64,000 nucleotides of DNA from Diphasiastrum complanatum (taxonomy: Eukaryota > Streptophyta > Lycopodiopsida > Lycopodiales > Lycopodiaceae). The notes beneath the pieces are model-generated. The model was not told the DNA's origin and made no database searches. It saw only the letters and a list, made by a program, of their open reading frames with translations. The DNA lies in the NCBI GenBank assembly GCA_029204225.1, contig CM055115.1:8985466-9049465 (forward strand), in the 5' to 3' direction. Below, piece after piece: positions 11,729 through 21,919 of the stretch. Numbering within the stretch: the stretch's first letter is position 1; every line of letters begins with the position of its first letter. The position numbers were made by a program, and so were the translations under genes.

Positions 11729-11736
11729 TATTTATA
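11729..11736 (-). promoter_or_regulatory. TATA box of BPS1-like gene
   Basis: TATAAATA on the minus strand, about 385 bp upstream of the start codon and about 35-70 bp upstream of the GA tract. It is conserved at 29858-29865 and 46058-46065. A transcript starting about 30 bp downstream would have a GA-rich 5' UTR of roughly 350 bp, possibly with an intron. Confidence 0.6.
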
Positions 11737-11739
11737 TGC

Positions 11740-12504
11740 TATTTGGACACCTTCAAAACCCTAGTCGTTACATAATATGTAGTACCCTAGAACGTGACTA
11801 AATGCATATTGGACCCCTAAGAGGGCTAAAACTTGGGACCAAAAAACACTTTGGATACCAACCCAAAAAAGTGATCCAAGGGAGTTGCCTAGAATATGAC
11901 TAGGTAATAGAATGCTATGGTTAACCTCGGTACTCGTTATTTATTTAGATATGTCGGACTATGCATCGCATTTTCAAGTTGCACCGCATGCCAAAGTGCT
12001 ATTTGTCTTTCAAAGAAAAGCAAATATGTCAACAAGGTGAGGATGAGGGTCTTCAGCTAGAGCCTACACTACATCATGGGTGACTAGGAGGAGGCTATGC
12101 TAGACATCACTAGTTGGCCTTTAGGTATCATGATTCAGCCCTATCTCCTCAGGCTTTACTATGAAGAATTTAGGATTTCACTTTTAGGTTGTTTACACGT
12201 TGCAGACTGATAGACGTTATAACAATTTGTGATTTGCTTTTATGAAATTTGGATAATGGAATTATAGAAGTTGGAACTACATGCCATTCATCGTTTATGT
12301 ATGTACTACGATTTCAGACTTGTCACTGTATTCTAATTATGGTAACAAGCATTACTTCCCCTCGCATCAGACAAGCATTCATTGCATTGAATAATGATCA
12401 CTTAAATAAGAATAATGAGATTCTACTATATGAGCAAAACTTCATAAGTATAATCTTGAAAATAGCATAGAGAGAGTAAATCATTCACATCAATAAAATG
12501 AGAA
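11740..12504. other. Non-coding DNA upstream of the BPS1-like gene
   Basis: About 760 bp with no convincing ORF, conserved in all three gene copies. It probably holds the gene's upstream promoter. Its far end is abutted by a family B LTR scrap. Confidence 0.45.
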
Positions 12505-12610
12505 TAGACTAACTCACTAACTTCACTTCATTCCATTTCAAAGAAATATGCGAGAACAAATGCTCCCTCGTAGATGTTCTAAATATGAAATAACCGTCTT
12601 AACTTCCATA
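12505..12610 (-). mobile_element. Family B 3' LTR fragment
   Basis: The end of a family B LTR, containing the GTTAGTGAGTTAGTC segment found downstream of other B TATA boxes. On its 5' side it is fused directly to reverse transcriptase coding sequence (near AAGAAGTGGTTATGGA), so RNase H and the 3' untranslated part are missing. The same fusion at 28975 shows the deletion preceded the inversion. Confidence 0.65.
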
Positions 12611-14200
12611 ACCACTTCTTGGCATTGGCCCTTCGATAATCGCAAGCCTGAATCCATTGGTGAGTGAGCTAGTTTACAATTGATCAAATTGTATCTGATA
12701 AGGGTATTGTGAAGATACCGTTGCTGAGTGATAAAGATCAGCCTTCTCGCTGTGTTGAATGCCCAAACAGAAGTGAGCTTTGCCCAAATCGGTCCTGTCA
12801 AGTTCGGAAGACAGCATCTTTTTAGCATCCTTCACCAGATTGGTACTATTGTTGAAAAGCAACGTATCATCGACATACGAGGTGATAATTATAAAAGATT
12901 ATTGCATTAACTTGAAGTAGACATTAGAATCAGCCATAAAGTGCTTTGTGGAGCTTGTAGACATGATGCTTCATACCTTCGTGAACGTATCCTTCAAGCT
13001 GGAGCATGTAGATGTCTTTTTCGATGATTATGTTCAAATAAGCTGTCTATACATCGAGTTGATGTACTTCAAGGTCGGCTGCTGCAACATATGATAGGAG
13101 GGCTCGTATCAATGAATGCTTGACTACTAGACTGAAAGTCTCATTTTAGTCAATGTTTGGGATCTGAGCGAATGCTCGTGCTACTAGTCGAGCCTTCCTT
13201 CGATCATAGCTCCATTGGCATTGTACTTGATGTTAAAGACCCATTTGCAATCGATAAGATTGTTGCCAGAGGGAGCTTCGACTAGTGACCATGTCTGGTT
13301 CTTGATCAGAGAGGAATATTCTATGTTCATCGCTTCTCTCCAAACATTAAAGTCTGGTTGTCTAAGTGCCTCTTCGACGGTAGTCGGCTCATGTATTAAA
13401 AGACATGCCAAAACTCAGGAATGTACTCTGTGGGCTGTGTGCGCACTCAGTTTGATCTTCTTGGAGGAGGTGCCGTTGGCTGCCAATCCTTGGATTTGTT
13501 GTTGCTGAGTAACAACAACTTCTTCGTCTGACTCGTTGTCGGGTAGTCCATCGACTATAGGCACACTTGAGCCCGAGACTCGAATTGTCGTATCGGAGGC
13601 AGAGGCATCAAAGGTTTGCATGGAACTTTGCATTTGCCTTTGAAATCGTCAAACTGATCCTCGATAAAGACTGTATCCCTACTGAATAAAATCGTATAGC
13701 TTGGTCAGATGAAGTGTATCCAATAAGGATGGTCTTGAGACCTTGGAAGTTGAATTTCTTCCTCGTGTCCTTTGGGATCTGCGCATAGGTGATGCATCCG
13801 AACACTCGAAGGTTCTTCATTGAAGCCTTAGAACCTGTCCAAACCTCATGTGGTGTTTTGCCTACGAGGGCCTTAGTCGAACATTTGTTTTGAACATCGG
13901 CTGTAGTGGGGAGAGCTTCAACCCAGAAGCTCTTCGACAAAGATTCATGTGCCAGCATCATTTGGCTGCCTCGACCAGGGTACGATTCTTCCTCTCGGCT
14001 AAGCCATTAGATTGAGGCAAATAAGGAGTGATAAATTGTTGTTCAATGCCTTGGCTCTAGGAATACTCCTTGAATTTAGTAGAGATGTACTCTCCACCAT
14101 TATTGGACCTCAGGGCTTTGATTTGTCTGCCAATTTTTTTCTTTGCATGCTCCTTGAAGATTCTGAAACAATTGAAAGCTTTTGACTTCTTCTTGATAAA
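12611..14200 (-). pseudogene. Copia family B integrase C-terminus and reverse transcriptase
   Basis: Minus-strand pol remains in order: integrase core end (LRSNNGGEYIS near 14100, NGLAERKNRTLVE near 13985), integrase C-terminal part (SKSFWVEALPTTADVQNKCS, 13608-13961), linker, reverse transcriptase start (TVEEAL, WREAMNIEYSSL, CKWVFN; 13184-13411), and reverse transcriptase palm with YVDD near 12870 and FITQQRYLHN near 12730. Several frame changes separate the pieces, and the stretch between the RT start and YVDD is scrambled. The second integrase Asp has become Asn (LRSNN). It continues the 5' half at 20153-21578, from which it is split by the insertion 14206-20147. Confidence 0.82.
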
Positions 14201-14299
14201 GTACATGAAAGATTATAAAACGACCCCCAAATAGACTGCCAATCTAAGGAAATTGCTAACGGAAGTCGTTCTATACCACAATTATAGCTCAAGCTCCAT

Positions 14300-15207
14300 T
14301 GGGTTATGGAGTCGACTTATGAGCAAGAGTCTAAGAATGGTTTAGAAGAGCACAACTCTATTCTTCATTTGCTTAGAGATTCAGCATTGCTCAACAAAAA
14401 GATGAATAGCCATTGTAATGGGCTCATAGGCTCAAGAGTCGGACAACAATACGTGATGAGGAGTATATCACTTGCTAGGGCACTCACATTCAAAGGCTAT
14501 ACAGATTGACAGATGCTTAAATAGCATATGAGCAAATTTGTGTCCATGGTTCATAAATATAACACTTGGATGAATAGCTTTTCTTGGATATTAGTGACCT
14601 AAACACCAAACCCATACATAAACATCTTCAAGGGAGTGCAAGACTTTAGGTTTGGCTTGACTAGACGAAACAGTCAAACATTCTCACACTACAAATGAGT
14701 CTCATAGTAGAAGGTCGGTCCATCTCAATAACAGAAGTTAGGCTTTCAAGTCTCCAATGCTATAATCACAAATAACAATAGTTGGCATTTGAACCTGGGT
14801 TCCCTCCACAATACACTTCTTATACCTCAGAGGCATTGATTCTTGGTTATAGGAATTAGGAGCCGTAGCAACCACGACAGCGATGAAGTATAAGCAGGGC
14901 TAGGTAGGTTAGGAACCGCAGGCAGGATCACGACAGCAGGGAAACCACGCGGCCAGGCAGGTTAACGTGGCCAGAGGGAGAGCGAGCCAGACAAGCAAGG
15001 AAACCACGCAGCCAGGCAACAAGAGGAGAAGAAGGTCTGCTGGAGCAGGGTTGCGGTTAGGTGAGGGAGGTCGCAAGAGGGAAAGAAACGAATCTGATGG
15101 CATGCAGGCAGATCGGAGGAGGGAGCGGGAATAGGCTGAGGGATGAGCACAGTGATGGCCTCTCCTTCACAGATGGGAAATGGGCAGGGTGAGGAGCTAC
15201 ATCACAG
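14300..15207. other. Left part of outer insertion, no gene recognised
   Basis: Mixed composition, turning GC-rich after about 14880. Short ORFs here look like chance readings of simple-sequence and GC-rich DNA. No transposase, gag or pol motif is seen. Confidence 0.4.
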
Positions 15208-15212
15208 CTATC

Positions 15213-16434
15213 TGTTGTAAAGCTACCTTTACAAGCTTTACTTCCGGCGCCACTGGCGCTAGCATCGTCCCTGGCGCCAGCTGCTGCTGCTGCTCCCGGT
15301 GCCAATGGTGCTGGCGCCGCTCCCAGCGCCACTGTGACCAGAATCCAACCGACGCCAAATTCCTATGGCTGAAAATCTTTGATCGGTTCTAGCGAAGTCC
15401 AAAGAGCTCAGATCGATGTGCAATCACCTCACATGATCTAGGCATGATTGAAGGAATCCTGGAGATCAATAAAATCTAGAGAGAGAAAATGACTTTCTAG
15501 AGAGAGAAACGTGCTTTACCAGCCTGGGTAGAGTGCTTGGTATGAGAGGGGGTGCCGAATACCACCAATACTATAGGGGAATGCGGGTTGCGACTCAGGG
15601 CGAGCTCCAACCAAGTCTCAGCCTCCCTTGCTGGAATGTTGTCCTGGCACTCGCCTTGGCATGCCCGCTCCCCGGAGACGGGTCGGTCACACACTTGAAA
15701 TGTAACCTTCTTAGATTTATCAATAAAGTAGGATTTTCATCAAACTGACTCTGATTACCTTCTGGGTTTCAGTGTTCGGTAAAAGCGCCAGTTGTAAGGC
15801 CGCTTCATAATTTTTAAGTTGGCACATAGCTGAGGGTCGTATCCCGAGACGCTAGCGGTATGCCGTCGGGACCATTCGGTCCGTGGCGCTAGCGGTATGC
15901 TGTCGGGATCATTTGGTCCAGGAACTGGTTGTCTCCATATCTGTCATGGCTTGTGGTTCTGAGTGTTCCTTGCATGAATGCGAATGGGTTAAGCTCTTGG
16001 GGAACGGGCTCTAACCTGTTGGCTAAGTTTGATGGCTTGCTTGGGTGGAAGTAACCTGTTTATGCCTGTCCAGTCTGGCGTGGCGCCAAGTTGGCTTCCA
16101 GCACTCGTGACGAAGCTTTCAATTGGTTAAGTCTGATGTAAGTCAGACCGCTTGCTTGGAATGGATGTTACTCGTTTGTAACAAAGCTTCGAGTTGGTTA
16201 AGTTTGATGTATGTCGGGCGGCTTGCTTGGAGGGAAGTCACCCACATCGGGACCCCCGATCTGGCATGGCGCCAGGTTGGATCTCAATGTTGGTTTTCGG
16301 AACTTCAAGTTGGTTAAGTCTAATCGTTGTTGGCGAGTTGGCTGCTTGTATGTCAAGTGGGTTTGGATGGCAAGAGTTGAAGGCTAGGAAGCTAAGTCGT
16401 GGTTCCCGGATCCCTTTGGGATGCCTGCGCTACA
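15213..16434 (+). repeat. 5' LTR of the non-autonomous element
   Basis: 1222 bp, TG...CA. The first 150 bp are rich in GGCGCC palindromes and GCT runs. An AATAAA lies near 15721, and GGACCATTCGGTCC-type inverted repeats lie near 15870. The LTR ends exactly 2 bp before the primer-binding site. Confidence 0.92.
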
Positions 16435-16436
16435 TG

Positions 16437-16448
16437 TGGTATCAGAGC
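16437..16448 (+). promoter_or_regulatory. Primer-binding site, initiator-Met tRNA type
   Basis: TGGTATCAGAGC, 2 bp after the 5' LTR end at 16434. It shows plus-strand orientation of the element. Confidence 0.92.
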
Positions 16449-16499
16449 CGACTGGTCGGTCAACTATGTGGATCTCAAGGAAATGGCCACTGTTTGGGG

Positions 16500-17195
16500 T
16501 TCATCAAGACAACTGTTGTGCAAGGTGCTGCCCACAGTGTAAGCACAGGTGCGTCCACAGTCGGGGTGGTCGGCAGAACGGGGGCTTGATGAGTCAAGGT
16601 GCTACCCTTGAGGTGTAAGCACGGTCAGTTTCCGCGGTTCGGGCCTGGCGCCGTCTGCACGTAGGACAAATGAGGCAATGTGCTGCCATTAGGTTGGTGT
16701 AAGCACGGTCTGTGCCTTGTGGGGTGCGAGGTGACATATTTTCGATAGCCACCCTTCTTTTAGCTATAAGGGCTATCGACCAAATTTGGTGGGGGCGTTA
16801 CTGAGGCAATGTGCTGCCTAACGGTGAAAGCACGGGTGCATCCACGATTTGGGTGGTATGCTGCCGATCGTTTAGCTATAAGGGCTATCAACTAGATTTG
16901 GTGGGGGCGTTACTGAGGCAATGTGTTGCCTAACGGTGAAAGCACGGGTGCGTCCACGGGGGTGGTATATTCAAGGATAGCTGCCGTCGTTTAGCTAGAA
17001 GGGCTATCGACCAAATTTGGTGGGGACGTTACTGAGGAAATGTGATGCCTAACGGTGAAAGCACGGGTGCGTCCACGATTGGGGGGTATGCTGCCGATCG
17101 TTTAGCTATAAGGGCTATCAACCAAAAAGTGGTGGGGTGTGACTGAGGCAATGTGTTGCTTAATGTGAAAGCACGGATAGTTGGAGGGGTGTGTT
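16500..17195 (+). repeat. Tandem repeat in the element interior
   Basis: Units begin TGAGGCAATGTG at 16671, 16802, 16914, 17033 (GAGGAAATG variant) and 17144, spaced 131, 112, 119 and 111 bp. A degenerate earlier unit starts near 16587. Each carries a GTGAAAGCACGG core and most carry TTTAGCTATAAGGGCTAT. No unit has a long ORF. Confidence 0.88.
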
Positions 17196-17399
17196 TTCTC
17201 AGACAAAAAGATATTTTAAGTTATGTAATTTTTCAGTACAAAGATCTAAGCCTCCAACTTGTGGTGTGCCAGCTTCAATGTTAATAAAAAGTGGCCAGTA
17301 AATTGAGTACTGTGCCAAGTAGCTTAGATGTATAGTTATTTTTTATTTGGGAGACACCTTTACTTTAATTTGACATCTGATGAGGACATCAGATTTTAT

Positions 17400-17413
17400 A
17401 AAGGTGGGGTGGA
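17400..17413 (+). promoter_or_regulatory. Polypurine tract
   Basis: AAAGGTGGGGTGGA lies directly before the 3' LTR and would prime plus-strand synthesis. Two T residues interrupt the purines. Confidence 0.75.
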
Positions 17414-18592
17414 TGTTGTAAAGCTACCTTTACAAGCTTTACTTCCGGCGCCACTGGCGCCAGCATTGTCCCCGGCACCAGCAGCTCCCCTACTGCTCCC
17501 GGCGCGCGTCGGCACCGCTCCCAGCGCCACTGTGACCAAAATCCAGCCGGCGCCAAGTTCCTATGGCTGAAAATCTTTGATCAGTTCTAGCGAAGTCCAG
17601 AGAGCTCAGATCGATGTGCAATCACCTCACACGATCTAGGCATGATTAAAGGAAGCCTGGGGATCAATAAAATATAGAGAGAGAAAAAGACTCTCTAGAG
17701 AGAGAAAAATGTGCTTTGCCAACCTGGGTAGAGTGCTTGGTATGAGGGGGCGTGCCAAATCCCATCAATACTATAGGGGAGTGCGGGTTGCGACTCAGGA
17801 CGAGCTCCAAGCAAGTCTCAGCCTCCCTTGCTAGAATGTTGTCCTGGCACTCGCCTTGGCATGCCAGCTCCCCGAAGACTAGGGTTGGTCACACACTTGA
17901 AATGTAACCTTCTCAGATTTATCAATAAAGTGGGATTTTTCTCAAACTGACTTTGATTACCTTCAAAAATTTTACGTTGGCACATAGCTGAGGGTCATAT
18001 CTCGGGACGCCGACGGTATGCCGTCGGGACCATTTGGTCCGTGGTGCCAGCGGTATGCTGTCGGGACCATTTGGTCCAGGAATTGGTTGTCTCCATATCC
18101 ATCGGGGCTTGTGGTTCTGAGTGTTCCTTGCATGAACGTGAATGGGTTAAGCTCTTGGGGAACGGGATCTAACCTATCGGCTAAGTTGGATGGCTTGCTT
18201 GGGTGGAAGTTACCTGTTAATGGCTGTCCAGTCTGGCGTGGCGCCAGGTTGGCTTCCAACACTCGTGACAAAGCTTTCAGTTGGTTAAGTCTGATGTAAG
18301 TCAGACCGCTTGCTTGGATTGGATGTTACTCGTTTGTAACGAAGCTTCGAGTTGGTTAAGTTTGATGTATGTCGGGCGGCTTGCTTGGAGGGAAGTCACC
18401 CACATCGGGACCCTCGATCTGGCATGGCGCCAGGTTGGATCTCAATGTTGGTTTTCGGAACTTCAAGTTGGTTAAGTCTGATCGTTGTTGGCGTGTTGGC
18501 TGCTTGTATGTCAAGTGGGTTTGGATGGCAAGAGTTGAAGGCTGGGAAGCTAAGTCGTGGTTCCCGGCTCCCTTTGGGATGCCTGCGCTACA
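17414..18592 (+). repeat. 3' LTR of the non-autonomous element
   Basis: 1179 bp with the same termini as the 5' LTR. It lacks about 45 bp present in the 5' LTR near 15770-15815 and differs in the GC-rich start. It is followed directly by the CTATC duplication. Confidence 0.92.
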
Positions 18593-18597
18593 CTATC

Positions 18598-20147
18598 TAA
18601 CGAGCCACGACATAGACAAGGAGAAGGAACCAGCCACAGCAGGGCAACGATGAAGAGATGGAAGAGCAGAAAGTGGCTCAGTAACACATCGTTGTCTTCA
18701 AAGACTGATACTCTCACAATATGTAGGCCATCTTCAAAAGGCACATGAAAGCAATGCATTGAATGCATTCACCATTGGCAGGAAGGAAAGAAGTACATCT
18801 ATAGACTGCAAGATAGATTCCAGAAGAATGATGGGTTTCAAGTAACTAGATTCTTCATTCCTTGAAAAGAAACTGCACACAGTTGGCTTCTAGAGGCATT
18901 AACAAGCAGAGCTCTTTCAAACATTCAGGCCCTCAGGGCTCTATGCCTGTGTGTTTTTTTTTCTTAAGGGTAAACAAGATAGGGAAATATCCAATGATTT
19001 TGACAGGCAGAAAAATGGCCTCAAGCAAAACTAGAGATATGTACTCTGCTTTTTGACAAGCCCACGGGGTATTGGATCCCAAACAAATCAATAACTTCTC
19101 AGAAAACTAGCAATGAATAGGCTCTGTTCATTGGGCTTCCCTCAAAACTACTGACAAAGCTTTGAAAGCCTTAGTGATCAGCAATAAACAAGGCAATGAC
19201 TGCCTTCTTGGATAACAAACAATCTTTAAATAAGTCACAGAACCTTGTGAATGTAACAACAAAGCTTTCCACAATTGCAAGCTCTACAGACACAAGATTA
19301 ATGACAACAATCTACAAGATTAATCCCAGTGCAATCTACACCCTTCCAAGATCTGCAACCAAATGTTAGAGATGGCAGAAAAAACAATTCACAAATCCAC
19401 AAACAATGGTAGCACAATGCTAAAGGCTGGAAAACTTATCAATATCAATGAAAATGAACAGAATTTAGTGTAAAGATCCAACAAAGAAATTAGAGTGGAA
19501 GGCACCAGGCAGATCAGCCTCTTCTCCTTTCCTCCTCCTTGTCTCTGTGGATTGAGCACAAATAGGAAGTGGAAGAGATGGGAGGCACCAAGCACAACAA
19601 CTTCTACTCCTTCCCTTTCTCTCCAAGCTTCTCTCTCTCTCTCTCCAAGAAGATGACAATGAACAATGGTATGTTGTCCCACACGCCTCCCTATACGTAG
19701 GGGCTCAATGGGCTGGAGGTGCACCCCTTCAAGAAATGGGACACCTCCTTATGACTTTTCAAAAACTGACTCTAAAAATAGGGCACTGGCCCAAATTCCG
19801 TTTTTAGCACCTAGCTTGGCCTCAACTTGCAATTTCAAAGTCAAGTTGGGTCCTATTTATGATTTCAGTTTTTATGGGCTCACGGCCAAGTTTTTAATAA
19901 CTAGTACTACGAAAATACTTGGCACCTCCTAGTCCCGACAAACCCGAAAACTAGGGGCATAGGCTGCATAAATGACATTTTCATACAACGTAAATTAACA
20001 AATGAATAGTATTTTAATAGCAGTGCAACCGGCCATTATGGGCCATTTATGCGTCATTTTTAGGCAGTTCTGCGTCAACGTAATAGCGAACGGCGACGAT
20101 TTTTCGTCGAAAATAGTTTGAAAAAGAGGTCTTTTTCCCCACAAACA
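18598..20147. other. Right part of outer insertion, no gene recognised
   Basis: AT-rich to mixed sequence with a short GA/CT run near 19630. The ORF at 19389-19724 on the minus strand crosses simple sequence and has no recognisable domain. On the minus strand a possible LTR would run from 20147 to 19364, followed by TGGTTGCAGATC, a 9-of-12 match to the iMet primer site. Confidence 0.4.
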
Positions 20148-20152
20148 GTACA

Positions 20153-21578
20153 CCAAGCAATCCACTAGAAACATGCTGATGGTTTGATCTAAATGGTTTC
20201 ATGGCCAGTTTACAGACTAGACAGTCTTGACAAGTAGATAATTTGACTTTCCTATCTGGATAGTCAAGATCAACAACAATAGATTGTTTAGACATTTGTT
20301 GTACAAAAGAATAATTTAGGTGACAAAGTCTATAATGCCAAAGTGATCTGTTATTTTTTTGAATAGAAGTACTAAGAGCATGACTAGAGGTAGAACAACA
20401 ATGACTTAATCTATACAAGTATCCATGTCTCTTTCCAAGTGCTAGGATCATGTCTTCCTTATCAACTACTTTACACTCATCAGATTCAAATTCTATTTTA
20501 TGTCCTAGATCTGTAATTCTGCTAACAAAGAGCGAATTTGTAGATAGATTCGGTAGATGCACTACATTTCAAAGTAGCTTAGATTGATCATTTGCAAAGC
20601 TCGATCTTACTGTACCTTCACCTTTGATAGCCTGTGTGCTATTGTTGCCTAGGTGAATAAATCGTTTGGTATTGGAAGGCGTATAGGACTCAAAATAGCC
20701 AATATGGCTAGTCATGTGTTGTGTGGCTCTAGAGTTTAGAAACCAGGAGTTGTCGTTGGATGTTCTTTGATGGCTAGTCATTAAGGCATCATTATCTGAT
20801 TCTTGAATCGACTGTGGTGCTTCTGTACCTGCATATGCCACTTGTTTTGACTGCCCCTTGCTGTTGTTCTTTTCTTGTAGTATGCGACAATCTTGGATCT
20901 TGTGGTTGGTTCATCGGAATATGTGTAGAACAGCTAATTCTTTGTCGGCTAGTTTGACTGCTCTTGATGCTGTGTCGGTTCATGATTTAGCTTTGGTTGC
21001 TTTAGGCCTTTCTTCTTTTGCTTAGTTGAGCCTTTGTTGGTGTATAAGACATGAGAGTCAACACTTGAGGAACCATAGACTTTGTTCCTTCTGCTCTCTT
21101 CCTAAAACAACATTGTCATGACTCTTGAAAGAGTCAATTCAGGGTGTGTCAAGATGATCATCACCCAGCTGTCGTATGAGCTTGGAAAGCTTGAAAGTAG
21201 TGTCATTACTACATCTTGATCATCTATGACAAATCCAAAAGTGGCCATTTGCTTTAGCAGGTTCTTGAACTGGTTGATGTGATTCTGTAGGGAATCTTCG
21301 TTGGTCATCTTGAGGGAGAAAATGTTCTTTCTTAGATGTAGCTTGGAAGCTACGTCGCGCACATCGTACAGAGTGCTCAAGATGTCCCAGAATTCCTTGG
21401 AGATATGAGCTTCATACACATGGCCGATTTGAGTGTCTGATATATTGAGGATGATCAGCGCAAAGGCTTTGCCATCCTTCAGCTTCCATCGAAAGATTGT
21501 AGCATCGTCAGCCTTGTTTCTTACCTCTACACCTATAACAACGTCATAAAATTTCTTAGCCATTAGCACAGTTCTCAT
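20153..21578 (-). pseudogene. Copia family B gag, protease and pre-integrase region
   Basis: The 5' half of the element whose 3' half is at 12611-14200. In order on the minus strand: gag (21102-21578), a degraded zinc-knuckle region (about 20850-21000), a protease (20569-20841) and a GAG-pre-integrase domain (20047-20562, of which the sequence past 20152 belongs to the insertion; LWHYRLCHLNYSFVQQ, CQDCLVCKL). The protease reads FLNSRATQHMT where D-S-G-A is expected, so the catalytic Asp is lost. A stop (HL-stop-KF) lies just upstream of the readable gag. About 50 codons that should carry the first integrase Asp are absent between NHQHVSSGLL and VYFIKKKS, as in all B copies here. Confidence 0.83.
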
Positions 21579-21912
21579 CTTAAATTTCTATAGATGGTGA
21601 TTGGCTCCATCAAGCTTGTCCATGATAGGACTGGCTTTCCCTTGGAAATCCAGGTGGATATTAGTCTAAGCGATAGTAATAACTATCAGTGAATTGAGAA
21701 TGAAAATAGACTAACTCACTAACTTCACTTCATTCCATTTCAAAGAAATATGCGAGAGCAAATGCTCTTTATATAGCCTAGTAGTTGTTCTAAATATGAA
21801 ATAGTCATCTTAAGTTCCATAACCACTCTTGAAAAGGATCATAATAACATATGGACTCTAGGTCGAAATGAAAATCGACCATGGATCGATTTGATCTTTG
21901 ACCTGGTATCGG
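21579..21912 (-). mobile_element. Family B LTR and leader
   Basis: On the minus strand: a TATATAAA box at 21768-21775, the GAAGTTAGTGAGTTAGTC segment, then a leader into gag. The site at which family A is inserted elsewhere is intact (empty) in this copy. It is joined at about 21912 to the truncated end of family A. Confidence 0.65.
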
Positions 21913-21919
21913 AATACAC

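Larger units (their letters stand above)
15213..18592 (+). mobile_element. Complete non-autonomous LTR retrotransposon
   Basis: A 3380-bp element with two LTRs of about 1.2 kb that begin TGTTGTAAAGC and end GCGCTACA. It has an iMet primer site 2 bp after the 5' LTR, a purine tract just before the 3' LTR, and a perfect 5-bp target duplication CTATC at 15208-15212 and 18593-18597. The 979-bp interior has no gag or pol and consists largely of tandem repeats of about 110-130 bp. This fits a small LARD-like or large TRIM-like element that would rely on another element's proteins. The LTRs differ by several per cent and one indel of about 45 bp, so the insertion is old; it is carried unchanged into the second block at 49542-52922. 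Confidence 0.93.
14206..20147. mobile_element. Composite insertion with 5-bp target duplication GTACA
   Basis: The insertion starts TGAAAGATTA and ends CCCCACAAACA. It is flanked by GTACA at 14201-14205 and 20148-20152. Removing it and one GTACA restores the uninterrupted family B sequence seen at 27690-27710, so these boundaries are exact. TG...CA ends and a 5-bp duplication suggest an LTR-class element, but the two ends do not match each other as LTRs. After subtracting the inner element at 15213-18592, about 2.56 kb of unclassified sequence remains. In the minus orientation the segment 20147-19364 runs TGTTTGTGGG to CTCTAACA, followed by a diverged iMet-like primer site, so it may be one LTR of a damaged element. 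Confidence 0.85.
9790..21500 (+). repeat. Left arm of palindrome 2, interrupted by a 5.9-kb insertion
   Basis: Reverse complement of about 26393-31765 after removing the insertion 14206-20147. The pairing includes the BPS1-like gene, its promoter, about 700 bp of non-coding DNA, and the family B remains. The outer end is near 9790/31765, where the match stops. Arm identity is lower than in palindrome 1 (the gene products are 94% identical), so this inversion is older. Confidence 0.88.

Noticed and set aside
15057-15332. Ala/Pro-rich ORF crossing the 5' LTR start
   Set aside because: It crosses the exact boundary of the non-autonomous element and results from GCT/GGCGCC repeats.
16194-16589. 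131-residue ORF at the 5' LTR end
   Set aside because: It runs through the LTR end and primer site; only a small part of it is open in the 3' LTR, so it is not a conserved gene.
19389-19724. 111-residue ORF on the minus strand
   Set aside because: It includes a GA simple repeat, has no domain, and lies in the possible LTR of the outer insertion.
14201-20152. Mutator or hAT DNA transposon
   Set aside because: Those make 9-bp and 8-bp duplications and have inverted termini; here the duplication is 5 bp and no terminal inverted repeat is seen.
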